A DNA stretch of 64,000 bases from contig CAVZCV010000021.1 in the NCBI GenBank assembly GCA_963773875.1, positions 124,001-188,000 on the forward strand. The letters are read 5' to 3'. Origin of the DNA: CAVTYH01 sp963773875 (GTDB lineage Bacteria > Planctomycetota > Planctomycetia > Pirellulales > JADZDJ01). Position numbers and translations under genes: made by a program. Positions within the stretch are counted from its first letter, which is position 1; each line of letters opens with the position of its first letter. Below, one piece after another: positions 18,817 to 28,005 of the stretch. The notes under the pieces were generated by a model that had not been told where the DNA came from, did no database searches, and saw nothing but the letters and a program-made list of their open reading frames with translations.

Positions 18817-20436
18817 CTAGCTACGTGGTGCTGTAGTGGTCACGGTGCCATTCGTGTCCTCGCCGTTGCCGACGCCCGTGAATTTGATAAGCGACTCCGG
18901 TAATTCTACGCCGCCAATCTCTTTCAACACTTGCATCATGGGCGGCATCGTTCTTGCCATATTCTGCAAGAAATTGGCTGTATTGCTCGTGCCATTTTGA
19001 GGGCCGTTTTCCCAGACGACCACTTTGTCGAACTTGATGTTAGAAATCGCCTTCGCGCTGGAGTCGACAAGTTTGTCAAGATGTTCAAGCATCAATAGCT
19101 GGAATGCTTCCTTGGATCCGCCACAAGCGTTGATAATCTGCTGCAGACCCTCGCCTTTTTTAGCTAGGATTTCAAACTGGCCCCGCGCCTCCGCCTCCAA
19201 CTTGGCAAAAATTGCGGATGCCTCGCCTTGGGCTTCGAGGCGACGCTTTTCTGCTTCCGCCTCGGCTTCCACGACGATTCGCGCTTTTTCTGCTTTCGCG
19301 GGAGCTTCCACCGCAGCCCGACGTTCTGCTTCGATTTTTTCCGCTTCTGCCAGCGCTGCCTTGGCCATTGCGCGGTTTTGGATTTCGAGCACCTTCGCTT
19401 CCGCTTCGCGCTTTGCGGCCTCGCCAAGTTGGTAAGCTTCGGCGCGTTTTACAGCGAGTTCCGCTTGCGATGCAGCGACAACGGCCTGCGCCGTATTCTC
19501 ACCCTCAATGGCTTTGGCATTTGCATCGGCCACGTTGATGCGCATTTTCCGCTCTGCATCTTTCACTTGCGAGTCTTGCTCGAATTTAGCGGTTTGTTCT
19601 CCGACCGATTGTTCTTTGGCGAGTTGCGCAATACGCACGGCCTGGGCCTGTTCGGCCTCGCGGGTGCCAATCTGCTTGAGTTTCGTGGCACCAGCGACTT
19701 GAATTGCTTTGTCTCGATCGGCCTCGGCCACCCGGGTTTCGCCAATACGCACTTGCTCGGCCACATCGCCGCGGGCTTGTTGAATCGCCTGGCTGGCGGC
19801 TTTCTGACCGATTGCGTCAATATAGCCGCTTTCGTCGGTGATGTCGGTGATGTTGACGTTGATCAGCACCAGTCCGATTTTCTTGAGTTCCGCTTCCAGC
19901 GAGGCCTGAATCTTCTCCATGAACTTTTCGCGGTCGCGATTGATTTCCTCAATGCTCATTGAGGCGATCACTTGTCGCAACTGGCCGAAGATAATGTCGC
20001 GCGATTGCTTTTCTATTTCCTCCACGTCCAGGCCGAGCAATCGAATTGCTGCGTTTTGCATAATCTCCGGCGTCGTGCCGATGGCGACTGTGAACACACT
20101 GGGCACATTGACGCGAATGTTTTCCATCGACAACGCGCCGCGCAACGGGATTTCGATTTGAATCGGCTCAAGGCTTAAATAGGCAAAGTCCTGTACGAGC
20201 GGCAATACACATTTCGCGCCGCCGTGAATGCACTTGGCTGCCTCGCCGCCTCGACCGGCCTTTCCATAAATCACCAGCACGCGATTGCTCGGGCATCGCT
20301 TATAACGCGATGCAAACATGGACACCAAACCGAACAGAAAAACGGCCACAAGCACGCCGCCAACGGCAACCCAAAACATGCTGTTGCTAGTTAGTTTTGC
20401 TGGGTCGAGCTGCGCTAGGAGCACGGAATTAAGCAT
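18817..20436 (-). CDS. Flotillin family protein
   Basis: A 539-residue membrane scaffold protein. One N-terminal helix (FWVAVGGVLVAVFLFGLVSM) is followed by an SPFH domain and then a long Ala/Glu-rich coiled coil (about residues 220-420, with phrases such as EAEKIEAERRAAVEAPAKAE), as in flotillin/YqiK proteins that organise membrane microdomains. The C-terminal part (ISNIKFDKVVVWENG) matches the usual flotillin ending. Its ATG overlaps the end of the NfeD-like gene by 8 bases, the classical NfeD/flotillin pairing, which supports the assignment. Confidence 0.92.
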   Translation of the reverse strand: MLNSVLLAQLDPAKLTSNSMFWVAVGGVLVAVFLFGLVSMFASRYKRCPSNRVLVIYGKAGRGGEAAKCIHGGAKCVLPLVQDFAYLSLEPIQIEIPLRGALSMENIRVNVPSVFTVAIGTTPEIMQNAAIRLLGLDVEEIEKQSRDIIFGQLRQVIASMSIEEINRDREKFMEKIQASLEAELKKIGLVLINVNITDITDESGYIDAIGQKAASQAIQQARGDVAEQVRIGETRVAEADRDKAIQVAGATKLKQIGTREAEQAQAVRIAQLAKEQSVGEQTAKFEQDSQVKDAERKMRINVADANAKAIEGENTAQAVVAASQAELAVKRAEAYQLGEAAKREAEAKVLEIQNRAMAKAALAEAEKIEAERRAAVEAPAKAEKARIVVEAEAEAEKRRLEAQGEASAIFAKLEAEARGQFEILAKKGEGLQQIINACGGSKEAFQLLMLEHLDKLVDSSAKAISNIKFDKVVVWENGPQNGTSNTANFLQNMARTMPPMMQVLKEIGGVELPESLIKFTGVGNGEDTNGTVTTTAPRS

Positions 20437-21142
20437 GGCTTACAACCTCTACTTCAATGACGCGTTCAACTTGAACTATATCAGGACCGACAACGCTGAC
20501 GACCTTTACTTTGGCACCGCTGGGAAGTCGATCTTCCAACGTGGTAGCTTGCAATTCAACCATGCGGTTTTGCAGCGTCATGTGAATTTTTCCAGCTCCA
20601 GCATGTGCAGCCGGAATCGGTATATACACCGTGACTTGCTGACCAATGGCACGACCGATTTGCAGTGTGCCGTCGGAATTAAATCGATATAGACTTCGCA
20701 CCAAGTAGAAAACAGCATTCATCGCCGCAAATCCGACGCCCCCAGCAATCAACAATGCTGTTATCGGTGAGGCTTCTGCTTCACGCGCTGCCTTTCCGGC
20801 TATGCCGAAGAACGCAATGGCTGCCACAATAGTTTGAAACGTGATGATTCGAAAAAACCAAACGGTGTTCTGCTGCTGTTGATCGTGCGACGTTTGATCA
20901 TGCCTTGCCGAATCATGCGATCCATTGTGACTGTCGCCGAGTGACGCATCATGACCCGATAGCGAGGAATGACCCGCGGTCATATCGCCGCTCGAGAAGT
21001 GGCCATGGGAACCGGAGAAATCCCCGCCGGCAAAGTCGCCCGCCTGCGCGTGATGCGTTCCTAGCCCAAACACCGTCAGTGCGAACTGAAGCACCATAAT
21101 GGTGCCACCGACAATAGCGCAAAGCAGAAAAAATGTGTCCAT
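20429..21142 (-). CDS. NfeD-like membrane protein with histidine-rich loop
   Basis: About 237 residues from the ATG at 21142, which has GGAGGG at 21150-21155 with 7 bases spacing; a longer in-frame start lacks this. It has a first helix (FFLLCAIVGGTIMVLQFALT), a loop with ten histidines in some 60 residues (GSHGHF, SGHDAS, DSHNGSHD, RHDQTSHDQQQQ), two further helices, and an OB-fold-like end (ATTLEDRLPSGAKVKVVSVV). The OB end and the 8-base overlap with the flotillin gene mark it as an NfeD partner. The histidine-rich loop is unusual and could bind metal. Confidence 0.85.
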   Translation of the reverse strand: MDTFFLLCAIVGGTIMVLQFALTVFGLGTHHAQAGDFAGGDFSGSHGHFSSGDMTAGHSSLSGHDASLGDSHNGSHDSARHDQTSHDQQQQNTVWFFRIITFQTIVAAIAFFGIAGKAAREAEASPITALLIAGGVGFAAMNAVFYLVRSLYRFNSDGTLQIGRAIGQQVTVYIPIPAAHAGAGKIHMTLQNRMVELQATTLEDRLPSGAKVKVVSVVGPDIVQVERVIEVEVVSHA

Positions 21143-21318
21143 GGAAGTGCCCTCCGCAGCCGTTTCCCAAGTGTAGCTCGGCGGGTGCGACGCAGTACCC
21201 CCGTAGGTAGATTCGCCAGCCAGACGTGATTCTTGCCGCAAGCCCTAAATCACCGAATATGATCGGGCTTTACCGCTGAGAAGTCAAACCGCCGCAAGCG
21301 ATTGGAATCGAAGCGCGA

Positions 21319-22140
21319 CTATTCCACGTGTGGCTTTGCAGTGTGCGGTACGAATGTTGGCTTCTGTTTTGGCCAGATTGTGAATTCACGCCACATTAAC
21401 CGTGGAAACGCCCATGCGTCGCGTAGATAGCGTCTTGCCAGACGGTGCGGTTCGCTTGCTAAACGATGCAGCCACTCCAATCCGATTTGCCGCATCCACA
21501 TTGGGGCACGCGACTTTTCGCCTGCCAGAAAGTCAATCGTCGCTCCAACACACAATGCCACAGGCGATGCAATCCGATCGCGGTGAGCATGCACCCACAA
21601 CTCTTGTTTTGGTGCCCCTAGGCCAATCACAAGTAAATTAGGCCTCGCCGCGGCGACCTGGCTGAGAATTCGATCGTTCTCCGCGTCGTCATTTTCAAAT
21701 CCAATCGGCGGGCTATACGTGCCAACGACTTCCACTGCAGGCCATCGCGTTCGAATGTTGTCGGCGGCCCGATCGGCGATCCCTGGAGCAGCTCCGAGCA
21801 GATACACCTTCAATGAAGTTGAGTTGTGTTTGCATTTTGCATTAACGGTCTCAAACAATGCCGGCACCAAATCGCTGCCAGGAACTCGCTCTGGAATGCC
21901 GCGGCGCAGCAATCGGGAGGCAACCAGTATAGGAAAGCCGTCTGCAAGTATTAAACTGGCCTCGGCGTACGCACGTTTTAGTCCTCGATGTTGTTGATAC
22001 ATCACCGCGTGATCGAGATTGGGAGTCACGACATAATGACACTTGCCATCAGGCGAGCGCACCCAAGAGAGCAGTCGCTCAATCGCCTCAGGCATCCGTA
22101 GAGCATTAATCGTCATCCCAAATAGATGTGCTTTGCTCAT
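21319..22140 (-). CDS. WecG/TagA/CpsF family glycosyltransferase
   Basis: A 273-residue family 26 transferase that adds a sugar such as N-acetylmannosaminuronic acid or N-acetylmannosamine to a lipid-linked intermediate. Family phrases: VTPNLDHAVMYQQH, LILADGFPIL, VIGLGAPKQELWVHAHR and the closing RQIGLEWLHRLASEPHRLAR. It acts at the cytoplasmic face of the inner membrane. The start shares one base with the stop of the upstream GT4 gene (TGATG), so the two are probably translationally coupled. Confidence 0.93.
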   Translation of the reverse strand: MSKAHLFGMTINALRMPEAIERLLSWVRSPDGKCHYVVTPNLDHAVMYQQHRGLKRAYAEASLILADGFPILVASRLLRRGIPERVPGSDLVPALFETVNAKCKHNSTSLKVYLLGAAPGIADRAADNIRTRWPAVEVVGTYSPPIGFENDDAENDRILSQVAAARPNLLVIGLGAPKQELWVHAHRDRIASPVALCVGATIDFLAGEKSRAPMWMRQIGLEWLHRLASEPHRLARRYLRDAWAFPRLMWREFTIWPKQKPTFVPHTAKPHVE

Positions 22141-23348
22141 CAGCGCGAATTGTTGGTCGGAGACGTCGATCGTAAAACTTGTCGATATACTTCGGCAACA
22201 CCAGTTGCCATACTGCGATCCGAAAATTTCATTCGATGGCTGTCGATTCCGTTTCGCCGCAGCGATTGCCAGTCGTGATCTCCCTCAATGACCGACATAA
22301 TGCTCTCGGCCAGCTCCGCGCTATTGCCAGGATCGACGAGCAGCCCATCGTGGCCATGGCGTATTACATCTGCAATTCCGTCCACACGGCTGCCGATGGG
22401 TGGCACGCCGGCAGCCATCGCCTCTAGCACTGCCATAGGCATCCCTTCGGCGAGCACGCTTGGCAGAACCATCAGGTCGATCGCGTCCAATTCGGCATCG
22501 ATGTTCTTTTGGAAACCGCGCCAAGCGATCAGTTTCGTAATGCACAGCTCTTCTGCTAGTCGCCGGATTTGCTCTTGATACTGGAGAGTTTCGAAACCGC
22601 CAATCAGGTTCAAATGGACCGGATATCCGCGGCGATGCAAAACCGACAACGCGCCGAACAAAACTTCTAAGCCCTTTCGAGGTCGGAAAAGCGCCAGGCA
22701 GCCCAGTGTCCACTGTTCGCGAGCAGTGGGCTTATCTGTGTGATTGATGCGGGCAGGCACTCCGTTTGGCACCAAGTGCACGCGGTCGTCTCGCACTCCC
22801 CATGCATGGATGTACTGCGATGCGGTAGGAGAGACCACAATGACCGCCGAAGCGCGGCGGAGAGCGAACGATTCCGACTTTGCACTTAGCCAAGTCCGCA
22901 GTCCGCCTTTAATTTCCGTGGCTGTGTGGCCGTGTACGTGATGCACGAACGGCACGCCCGACAGTTTAGCGGCGAATTGGCCGACGAGTGCGGCACGCGG
23001 AGTATGTGTATGGATTAACTTCGCTTGGGTTGAATGCACCAAGCGAGCGATTCGCCACGCAGCTCTGAGATCGAATCTCATGCGCATGGGCACATTCACC
23101 AGCGAGGTAAGCTGTGACCGACGCATTTCCGCAAACAGTTTTGGCTTGACGCACGCGAAAGTGACGTCAACTCCCATCTCTGGCAACCGCATGGCCAGAA
23201 GGTCCTGCACCTTTTCCGCTCCCGCATAGTGCTCGCCGTTAATCACGTGCACAACTTTCAGCGGCACGGGTGGATTTGTGATAGGTTCGCCGCGCAATCC
23301 ATCGCGATTACCAATCCGTGGACTCAACAGTAACGCTTCGTCTGGCAT
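22140..23348 (-). CDS. Glycosyltransferase family 4
   Basis: A 402-residue GT-B transferase. The N-terminal half has VVHVINGEHYAGAEKVQ and the middle HVHGHTATEIKGGL. The C-terminal half has the donor-binding RPRKGLEVLFGALS and the EX7E-type region PSVLAEGMPMAVLEAMAAGV. It retains GT4 phrases in the expected order and is close to family length. It likely adds a sugar to the repeat unit made by this polysaccharide locus, on the cytoplasmic side. It lies directly upstream of the WecG-type gene with a one-base overlap. Confidence 0.93.
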   Translation of the reverse strand: MPDEALLLSPRIGNRDGLRGEPITNPPVPLKVVHVINGEHYAGAEKVQDLLAMRLPEMGVDVTFACVKPKLFAEMRRSQLTSLVNVPMRMRFDLRAAWRIARLVHSTQAKLIHTHTPRAALVGQFAAKLSGVPFVHHVHGHTATEIKGGLRTWLSAKSESFALRRASAVIVVSPTASQYIHAWGVRDDRVHLVPNGVPARINHTDKPTAREQWTLGCLALFRPRKGLEVLFGALSVLHRRGYPVHLNLIGGFETLQYQEQIRRLAEELCITKLIAWRGFQKNIDAELDAIDLMVLPSVLAEGMPMAVLEAMAAGVPPIGSRVDGIADVIRHGHDGLLVDPGNSAELAESIMSVIEGDHDWQSLRRNGIDSHRMKFSDRSMATGVAEVYRQVLRSTSPTNNSR

Positions 23349-23509
23349 TAGTCGGCGCCGTTGTCAATTCAACAAAAGGCAATGGGCGGGCGATGAGTAC
23401 AGATCGAGAGCGCAACGAGATCGCTCTCACTCAACTGTATGCCATAAAAAGTGAATGCTGATTCGGCAGTGGGCCCACGTTCGTAGAACTTCGGGGACTA
23501 TGGCTAACC

Positions 23510-24316
23510 TCAGTAGGCCCCCCTGCAGGTTATGACCGTCAACGGCGTTCGAATCAGCAATTTGATATCGTTCCACAACGTCTGGTTGCGGATATACCAA
23601 ATATCAAGGCGTACCCAATCTTCAAAGCCGATATCGCTACGGCCACTGACTTGCCAAAGGCATGTCAAACCAGGCTTCACTGCCAACCGACGACGTTGCC
23701 ACGGTTTGTAGTTGGCAACTTCCTTGGGCACCGGCGGCCGCGGTCCGACAAGTGCCATATCGCCCAAAAGCACATTGAGAAGTTGCGGCATTTCGTCGAC
23801 GCTTGTCTTTCGCAGCCACCGACCAATTTTCGTGACTCGCGGATCGCAACGGTTCTTGAAAATCGGACCATCTTTTTCATTCTGCACAAGATGCTGCACC
23901 TTGTCGGCGTCCAGTCGCATCGTGCGGAATTTCCACATTTTGAAACGACGACCGCAAAGTCCGACGCGTTCCTGACTAAACAGTGGTTTCCTTTTAGTCG
24001 TCACAGTCAAAACGGCGAGCACCGTCAGCAGAATCGGGGAAAGCAAGAAGATGAATACGATTGCGCCCAAAACGTCCATTACACGCTTGAACGCTTGATA
24101 TGACGGCGATGAGTTTCCTTCCGCCCAAATTGTCGGCTGCGCGGGAATTGCACCTGGGACCGGTTGCTTGCGGTTTACCGCAGGAACTTTTCGACGAATA
24201 GCATCGCGGATTTTACCGTGATATCGCCCCGGGGCTAATACAGCCACCGTGCCTGCGTCATCGTGTCGAAATCGGTTCGATGCAGCAATGCACTTCGAGA
24301 GCTCATTCTTCAACAT
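23510..24316 (-). CDS. Initiating sugar transferase (polyprenyl-phosphate)
   Basis: About 268 residues from the ATG at 24316, which has an AAGGAA-like site upstream. It loads the first sugar-1-phosphate onto the lipid carrier. A polar N-terminal region is followed by a membrane helix (VLGAIVFIFLLSPILLTVLA). The catalytic domain has FSQERVGLCGRRFKMWKFRT, VDEMPQLLNVLLGDMALVGP with RPPVP, and KPGLTCLWQVSGRSDI, the standard bacterial sugar transferase motifs. It lacks the extra helices of WbaP/WcaJ, so it is the short type. It sits inside the polysaccharide locus. Confidence 0.92.
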   Translation of the reverse strand: MLKNELSKCIAASNRFRHDDAGTVAVLAPGRYHGKIRDAIRRKVPAVNRKQPVPGAIPAQPTIWAEGNSSPSYQAFKRVMDVLGAIVFIFLLSPILLTVLAVLTVTTKRKPLFSQERVGLCGRRFKMWKFRTMRLDADKVQHLVQNEKDGPIFKNRCDPRVTKIGRWLRKTSVDEMPQLLNVLLGDMALVGPRPPVPKEVANYKPWQRRRLAVKPGLTCLWQVSGRSDIGFEDWVRLDIWYIRNQTLWNDIKLLIRTPLTVITCRGAY

Positions 24317-24496
24317 GCCGGTTTCCTTAGGATTTCGATAAGCACAAGATTTTGCTTTTCGAAAAAGCAACGGGCATGCCCGATGGCAGGGAGGTGTGCA
24401 TGATTTGATGTAAGCGGCATCTGGCAAACCGGTTGTGGCTTAGTGTGGAAGTTTTAGTCAACTGCGTCGTTGAAGATTCTCAACGCAGCGATGCTT

Positions 24497-25906
24497 TCAA
24501 CTGCACACATGTTGAAATGCGGCAACGGCTTCAGGGTTTGCCTTCGGACCAACATTGACGCCTGCGACGCTTCGAACATCGATCCTGGCCGCCAACCCCG
24601 AAACTGTCCCGGCCATGAAAAACATAAGCAGGTTCACGCCATCGATGATATTCGTGTCTTGAAAAATCGCATTCGGGAGGTATGCGCCAATAAGTGTGAG
24701 AAGCAATAAACCGAATTGCCGAAATTCAGCTGGTGCACGATTGCATTTCCAGACTCGCCAGCCGTTGCGAATCCATGACGCAAATAGTGCGCTAAACAAC
24801 GCCATCCCGATGAAGCCAGTTTCGACAAGAAGTGCCAAGAACGCATTGTGCTGAACGTATGGCAAGCCTTTTTCCAATGGCAATTCGCTCGATCGATCAG
24901 CCAAGTACGGCATTTTTTCGCGATCGTATTGGGCCAGTCCGCAACCCATTAGCGGACGATCTTGGAACATGTCCCAGGCAATCTTCGCCAGGATCGGCCG
25001 TAACTCGGCAGAATCGGCAGATGCGGCGGCATCCAATTTCACGTCGCGTTTCAAATTCCAAATGCTGTCCCAACTGACGGCAAGCAGTGCGATGACCGCG
25101 ATTCCGCCGCAACCCAGAAGTAAATGACGCCATTGCCGTGGTGCGGTTAGACCGACGAAAATCGCCAATCCCAGCGCGCCGCCCATCCAAGTGCATCGCG
25201 TCAGTGTCGAGTAAATGCCCGCAACGCATAGCGCGGTAAATGCGAGCAACATCAATTGTCCGATACGACCGAATTGCGGCCAAAAAGTGAGTGCCGCAGT
25301 TAGGCACAACGTAAGATAGATTCCCATCTCAGCTGGATGCAAAAATGGACCGCGGGCGCGACCGAAGTATTCTGTCGTTGAATCTGAAATGTATTGCGGA
25401 AAAACGGCCCACCATTGGCGAGTCGATTCGGCCAATGCGATGAAACCTAAATAGACACCGAAAACCGCTAGTGTGCCGAAAATCCAGCGGACAGTCTTCG
25501 AATCGACCGGCGACTGACGCGCGATCCAATAAACCGTTGCCGGCAATATCCAGTAGAACAGCAACCGCGCGACAGGTTGGTAATTGTGATCGTGCCAATT
25601 GTGCGAAAAAGTCGCCAAACAGAGAACTACCAGAAACGCAATCAGCACCCATTCTGCAGCGCCAAGCGATTTGGGATCGGCCAGACCCCAGCGGCGATGG
25701 ACGACATATGTCAACGCGAGAAGAGCGATCAAGGCGCGATCACTTGTCAGTGGGATCGGTGCACCTTCTAGGTGCCAGAACGGATAGCCAAAGCACGCCC
25801 CGGCAATCATTGCCGCAAGGCAGCCACCAATGAGTGAGCCCCGAAATACAAACCAACCGGTCCAGACCAAAGCAGCAGATGCGGCGATGATGAAAAAAAA
25901 ATCCAT
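24497..25906 (-). CDS. O-antigen ligase / polymerase-like membrane protein
   Basis: A 469-residue protein with about ten to twelve hydrophobic segments and one large loop between them that contains RPLMGCGLAQYDREKMPYLA and the later HNAFLALLVETGFIGMALFS. These are the hallmarks of the Wzy_C/O-antigen ligase family (the HN-G region with a glycine- and glutamate-containing helix). It would polymerise or attach repeat units on the periplasmic side of the inner membrane. Neighbours are the initiating transferase and a Wzz-like protein, which agrees with a Wzx/Wzy-type pathway. Confidence 0.85.
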   Translation of the reverse strand: MDFFFIIAASAALVWTGWFVFRGSLIGGCLAAMIAGACFGYPFWHLEGAPIPLTSDRALIALLALTYVVHRRWGLADPKSLGAAEWVLIAFLVVLCLATFSHNWHDHNYQPVARLLFYWILPATVYWIARQSPVDSKTVRWIFGTLAVFGVYLGFIALAESTRQWWAVFPQYISDSTTEYFGRARGPFLHPAEMGIYLTLCLTAALTFWPQFGRIGQLMLLAFTALCVAGIYSTLTRCTWMGGALGLAIFVGLTAPRQWRHLLLGCGGIAVIALLAVSWDSIWNLKRDVKLDAAASADSAELRPILAKIAWDMFQDRPLMGCGLAQYDREKMPYLADRSSELPLEKGLPYVQHNAFLALLVETGFIGMALFSALFASWIRNGWRVWKCNRAPAEFRQFGLLLLTLIGAYLPNAIFQDTNIIDGVNLLMFFMAGTVSGLAARIDVRSVAGVNVGPKANPEAVAAFQHVCS

Positions 25907-25979
25907 CGGATAACCCCGTGGCTTGCCATCTCCCGGGCTTGGAAGACGCTGTGCAGTAATTGAGGTTGTGAACGTTGGC

Positions 25980-27551
25980 TCAGCTCACGGTAACGAGCTT
26001 CGACAACGCTTGTTTCAAAGATAGGCCGCTGCCCATTGTGGAGGGCTTGCCTTCGCGCTGGGCCGGCTGGCCGCTGAATGTGCGGCCGTTGTAGATCGGA
26101 GTCGGGTGCAGCACCGGGTGGGCACTCGGTCGAAGAACGAAATCTGCAACATCGCTGCTTGCAGTCGAACACATATCCGAAGATTCGACGACTTCCGACT
26201 TTGACGGCTGTACCGTGAGGAACACCAATCCCAAGCCCACAACGAAGCCGCCGAATAGGCCGCCCACTACAATCATCGCTTTGCTTGGCCCAATCGGTGA
26301 ATCACCAGGCACTGGAGTATCGATGGCGGCAATCAGGCTTTCAGTGCGGGCCGCGGCCTGGCTGGCACGAGCTTCCGCTAATTGCTGCTCGGCAGTCTTC
26401 ACGATGTCCGCCCGTTGATTACGTTCAGCCAACACGTTGGCATAATCAGCCCGCATTTCCGCTAATTTCGTCAATCGGGCTCGAGCAGCCGTCAATTGCG
26501 ATTGCAGCATCTCGGCACGTTCTTGCGAAAGGCGAAACTCGGCCTGAACCCCAGCAATCGCAGAATCAAGTTCGCTGCGAACATGCGCTTCAATTTCCTG
26601 CTCCGAAATCTTGGCGGCCATAACCGAAGGGTGCTGGTTCGTGAGATTGCCCGAAAGCTGAGCAGTGCGAAGTTGAGCATCGACCAAACCATCTTTCAGG
26701 CGTCTCAAAATCGGCTGAGCTTCCAGCAATCGGTTGGGTGCAGCCACGAGCGATTTGGTGTCGTTTTTTGAAGCATTTAACATCGATAGTAGTTCTTTGT
26801 TGGCGTCGATCGCCTGATACGCCTGACGAAGCTCTTGATCCATTTCGTTGATCGAACGACGCAGAGGGCTATCGCCGCCGCCAACTTCGTTGAGAACGCG
26901 AAGTTCGCCAAGGTCAGCGCCGATGCGGATCTCGATGTTGGCGAGTTCGGAAGTCGTAGTCTTTAAATCGGCCTGTGCCAAATCCACAGTTTTCGTCAAT
27001 TCGGCAATTAGGCTTTGAGCTTTCTGATCTCGCAACTCCTGTGAGCGAGCTTGCAATTGCTTACAGATTGCAGCAGCCAACGCAGCGGCACGAGCACGGC
27101 TTTCCGCCTGCACATTGAGATAAAAAACCTCGGTTTTGCCGAATTCTGCGCCTTTGGGAGGAGTCAATTTGACCGCGGATTGCAGCCCGGCGATTGCAGC
27201 ATCCGTCGGCCACGCCGATGCGTCCGATAGTGCAGCGATTTGGGAATTCGGGCCAATTTCCCCCAAGGCCGTACCCAATACAACCCGACTGCGGGCGAGT
27301 TCTAGGATCGTTTCTTGGACGGTTTTCATCTCTTCCGGTAGTTGAAATTTGCCGGGCCGAGCCGCGGTGCCAATCGCTTCGTCTCGAACCATAAGTGCCT
27401 GAGATGCGTCCCACGTCGGAGAGCGCAGGAGTGCGTATCCCGCAGCCACAATTCCGAATGCGACAGTCGGCAAGATCCAACGGCGGCGATTTTTCCGCAG
27501 GATGCGAACCACGTCGGCGGGTGTGACCACTGCTGTTTGATTCTGCAACAT
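25980..27551 (-). CDS. Wzz-like chain-length / polysaccharide export protein
   Basis: About 523 residues from the ATG at 27551 (a TTG 27 codons upstream is in frame). The layout is that of chain-length determinants: N-terminal helix (WILPTVAFGIVAAGYALLRS), long periplasmic coiled coil (about residues 150-420), second helix (VVGGLFGGFVVGLGLVFLTV), and a 75-residue cytoplasmic tail. No Walker-type tyrosine kinase domain follows, so it is the kinase-free form. It would control polymer length together with the Wzy-like protein 73 bases downstream. Confidence 0.82.
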   Translation of the reverse strand: MLQNQTAVVTPADVVRILRKNRRRWILPTVAFGIVAAGYALLRSPTWDASQALMVRDEAIGTAARPGKFQLPEEMKTVQETILELARSRVVLGTALGEIGPNSQIAALSDASAWPTDAAIAGLQSAVKLTPPKGAEFGKTEVFYLNVQAESRARAAALAAAICKQLQARSQELRDQKAQSLIAELTKTVDLAQADLKTTTSELANIEIRIGADLGELRVLNEVGGGDSPLRRSINEMDQELRQAYQAIDANKELLSMLNASKNDTKSLVAAPNRLLEAQPILRRLKDGLVDAQLRTAQLSGNLTNQHPSVMAAKISEQEIEAHVRSELDSAIAGVQAEFRLSQERAEMLQSQLTAARARLTKLAEMRADYANVLAERNQRADIVKTAEQQLAEARASQAAARTESLIAAIDTPVPGDSPIGPSKAMIVVGGLFGGFVVGLGLVFLTVQPSKSEVVESSDMCSTASSDVADFVLRPSAHPVLHPTPIYNGRTFSGQPAQREGKPSTMGSGLSLKQALSKLVTVS

Positions 27552-28005
27552 TGAAGACGAGTCCTGAAGAACGTAGTGAGTATTTAACCTCGGCGACGAA
27601 GTGAAGCCAGTTGGATGCAAAGTGGGTGCCAAGCCCGACTCATTTCACTCGGGCCGGACGACTTCCGATCTCTCGGATCCTATGGAGACGTCGCGAGTTA
27701 GAGTTCCGGAGCTGAATCAAAGTGGCCGCGAATACCGTCGAATATTGTTCACCGCCGGCGTTGTGGAATGACAACCGACCGGTTGCGAACTGCCTCACTG
27801 TTGCAAAATCCCATCATCAGCAACTCAAGTCGTGGAAGGTTCGTAATCTCAAGCGCCCATTTTGATTTGCCTTGCGCAGTCTGTGAGGGAATCTTTGAGT
27901 GCGCCGGTGCTGTAGAACCGTAGCCAATCAGCGCTGCTACTTCGCGCAGTGCAAAGCCCTAAACGCCTGTGTTTGCGGAGAGCTCGCTATCCCCGCAGAG
28001 TGTGC
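27552..28005. other. 454-base divergent intergenic region
   Basis: Separates the divergent Wzz-like and FemAB-like genes and probably contains both promoters. I see no gene, tRNA or clear hairpin in it. Confidence 0.4.

Noticed and set aside
19228..19962. 244-residue Phe/Leu-rich plus-strand ORF
   Set aside because: Antisense of the Glu/Ala coiled coil of flotillin, which gives such composition.
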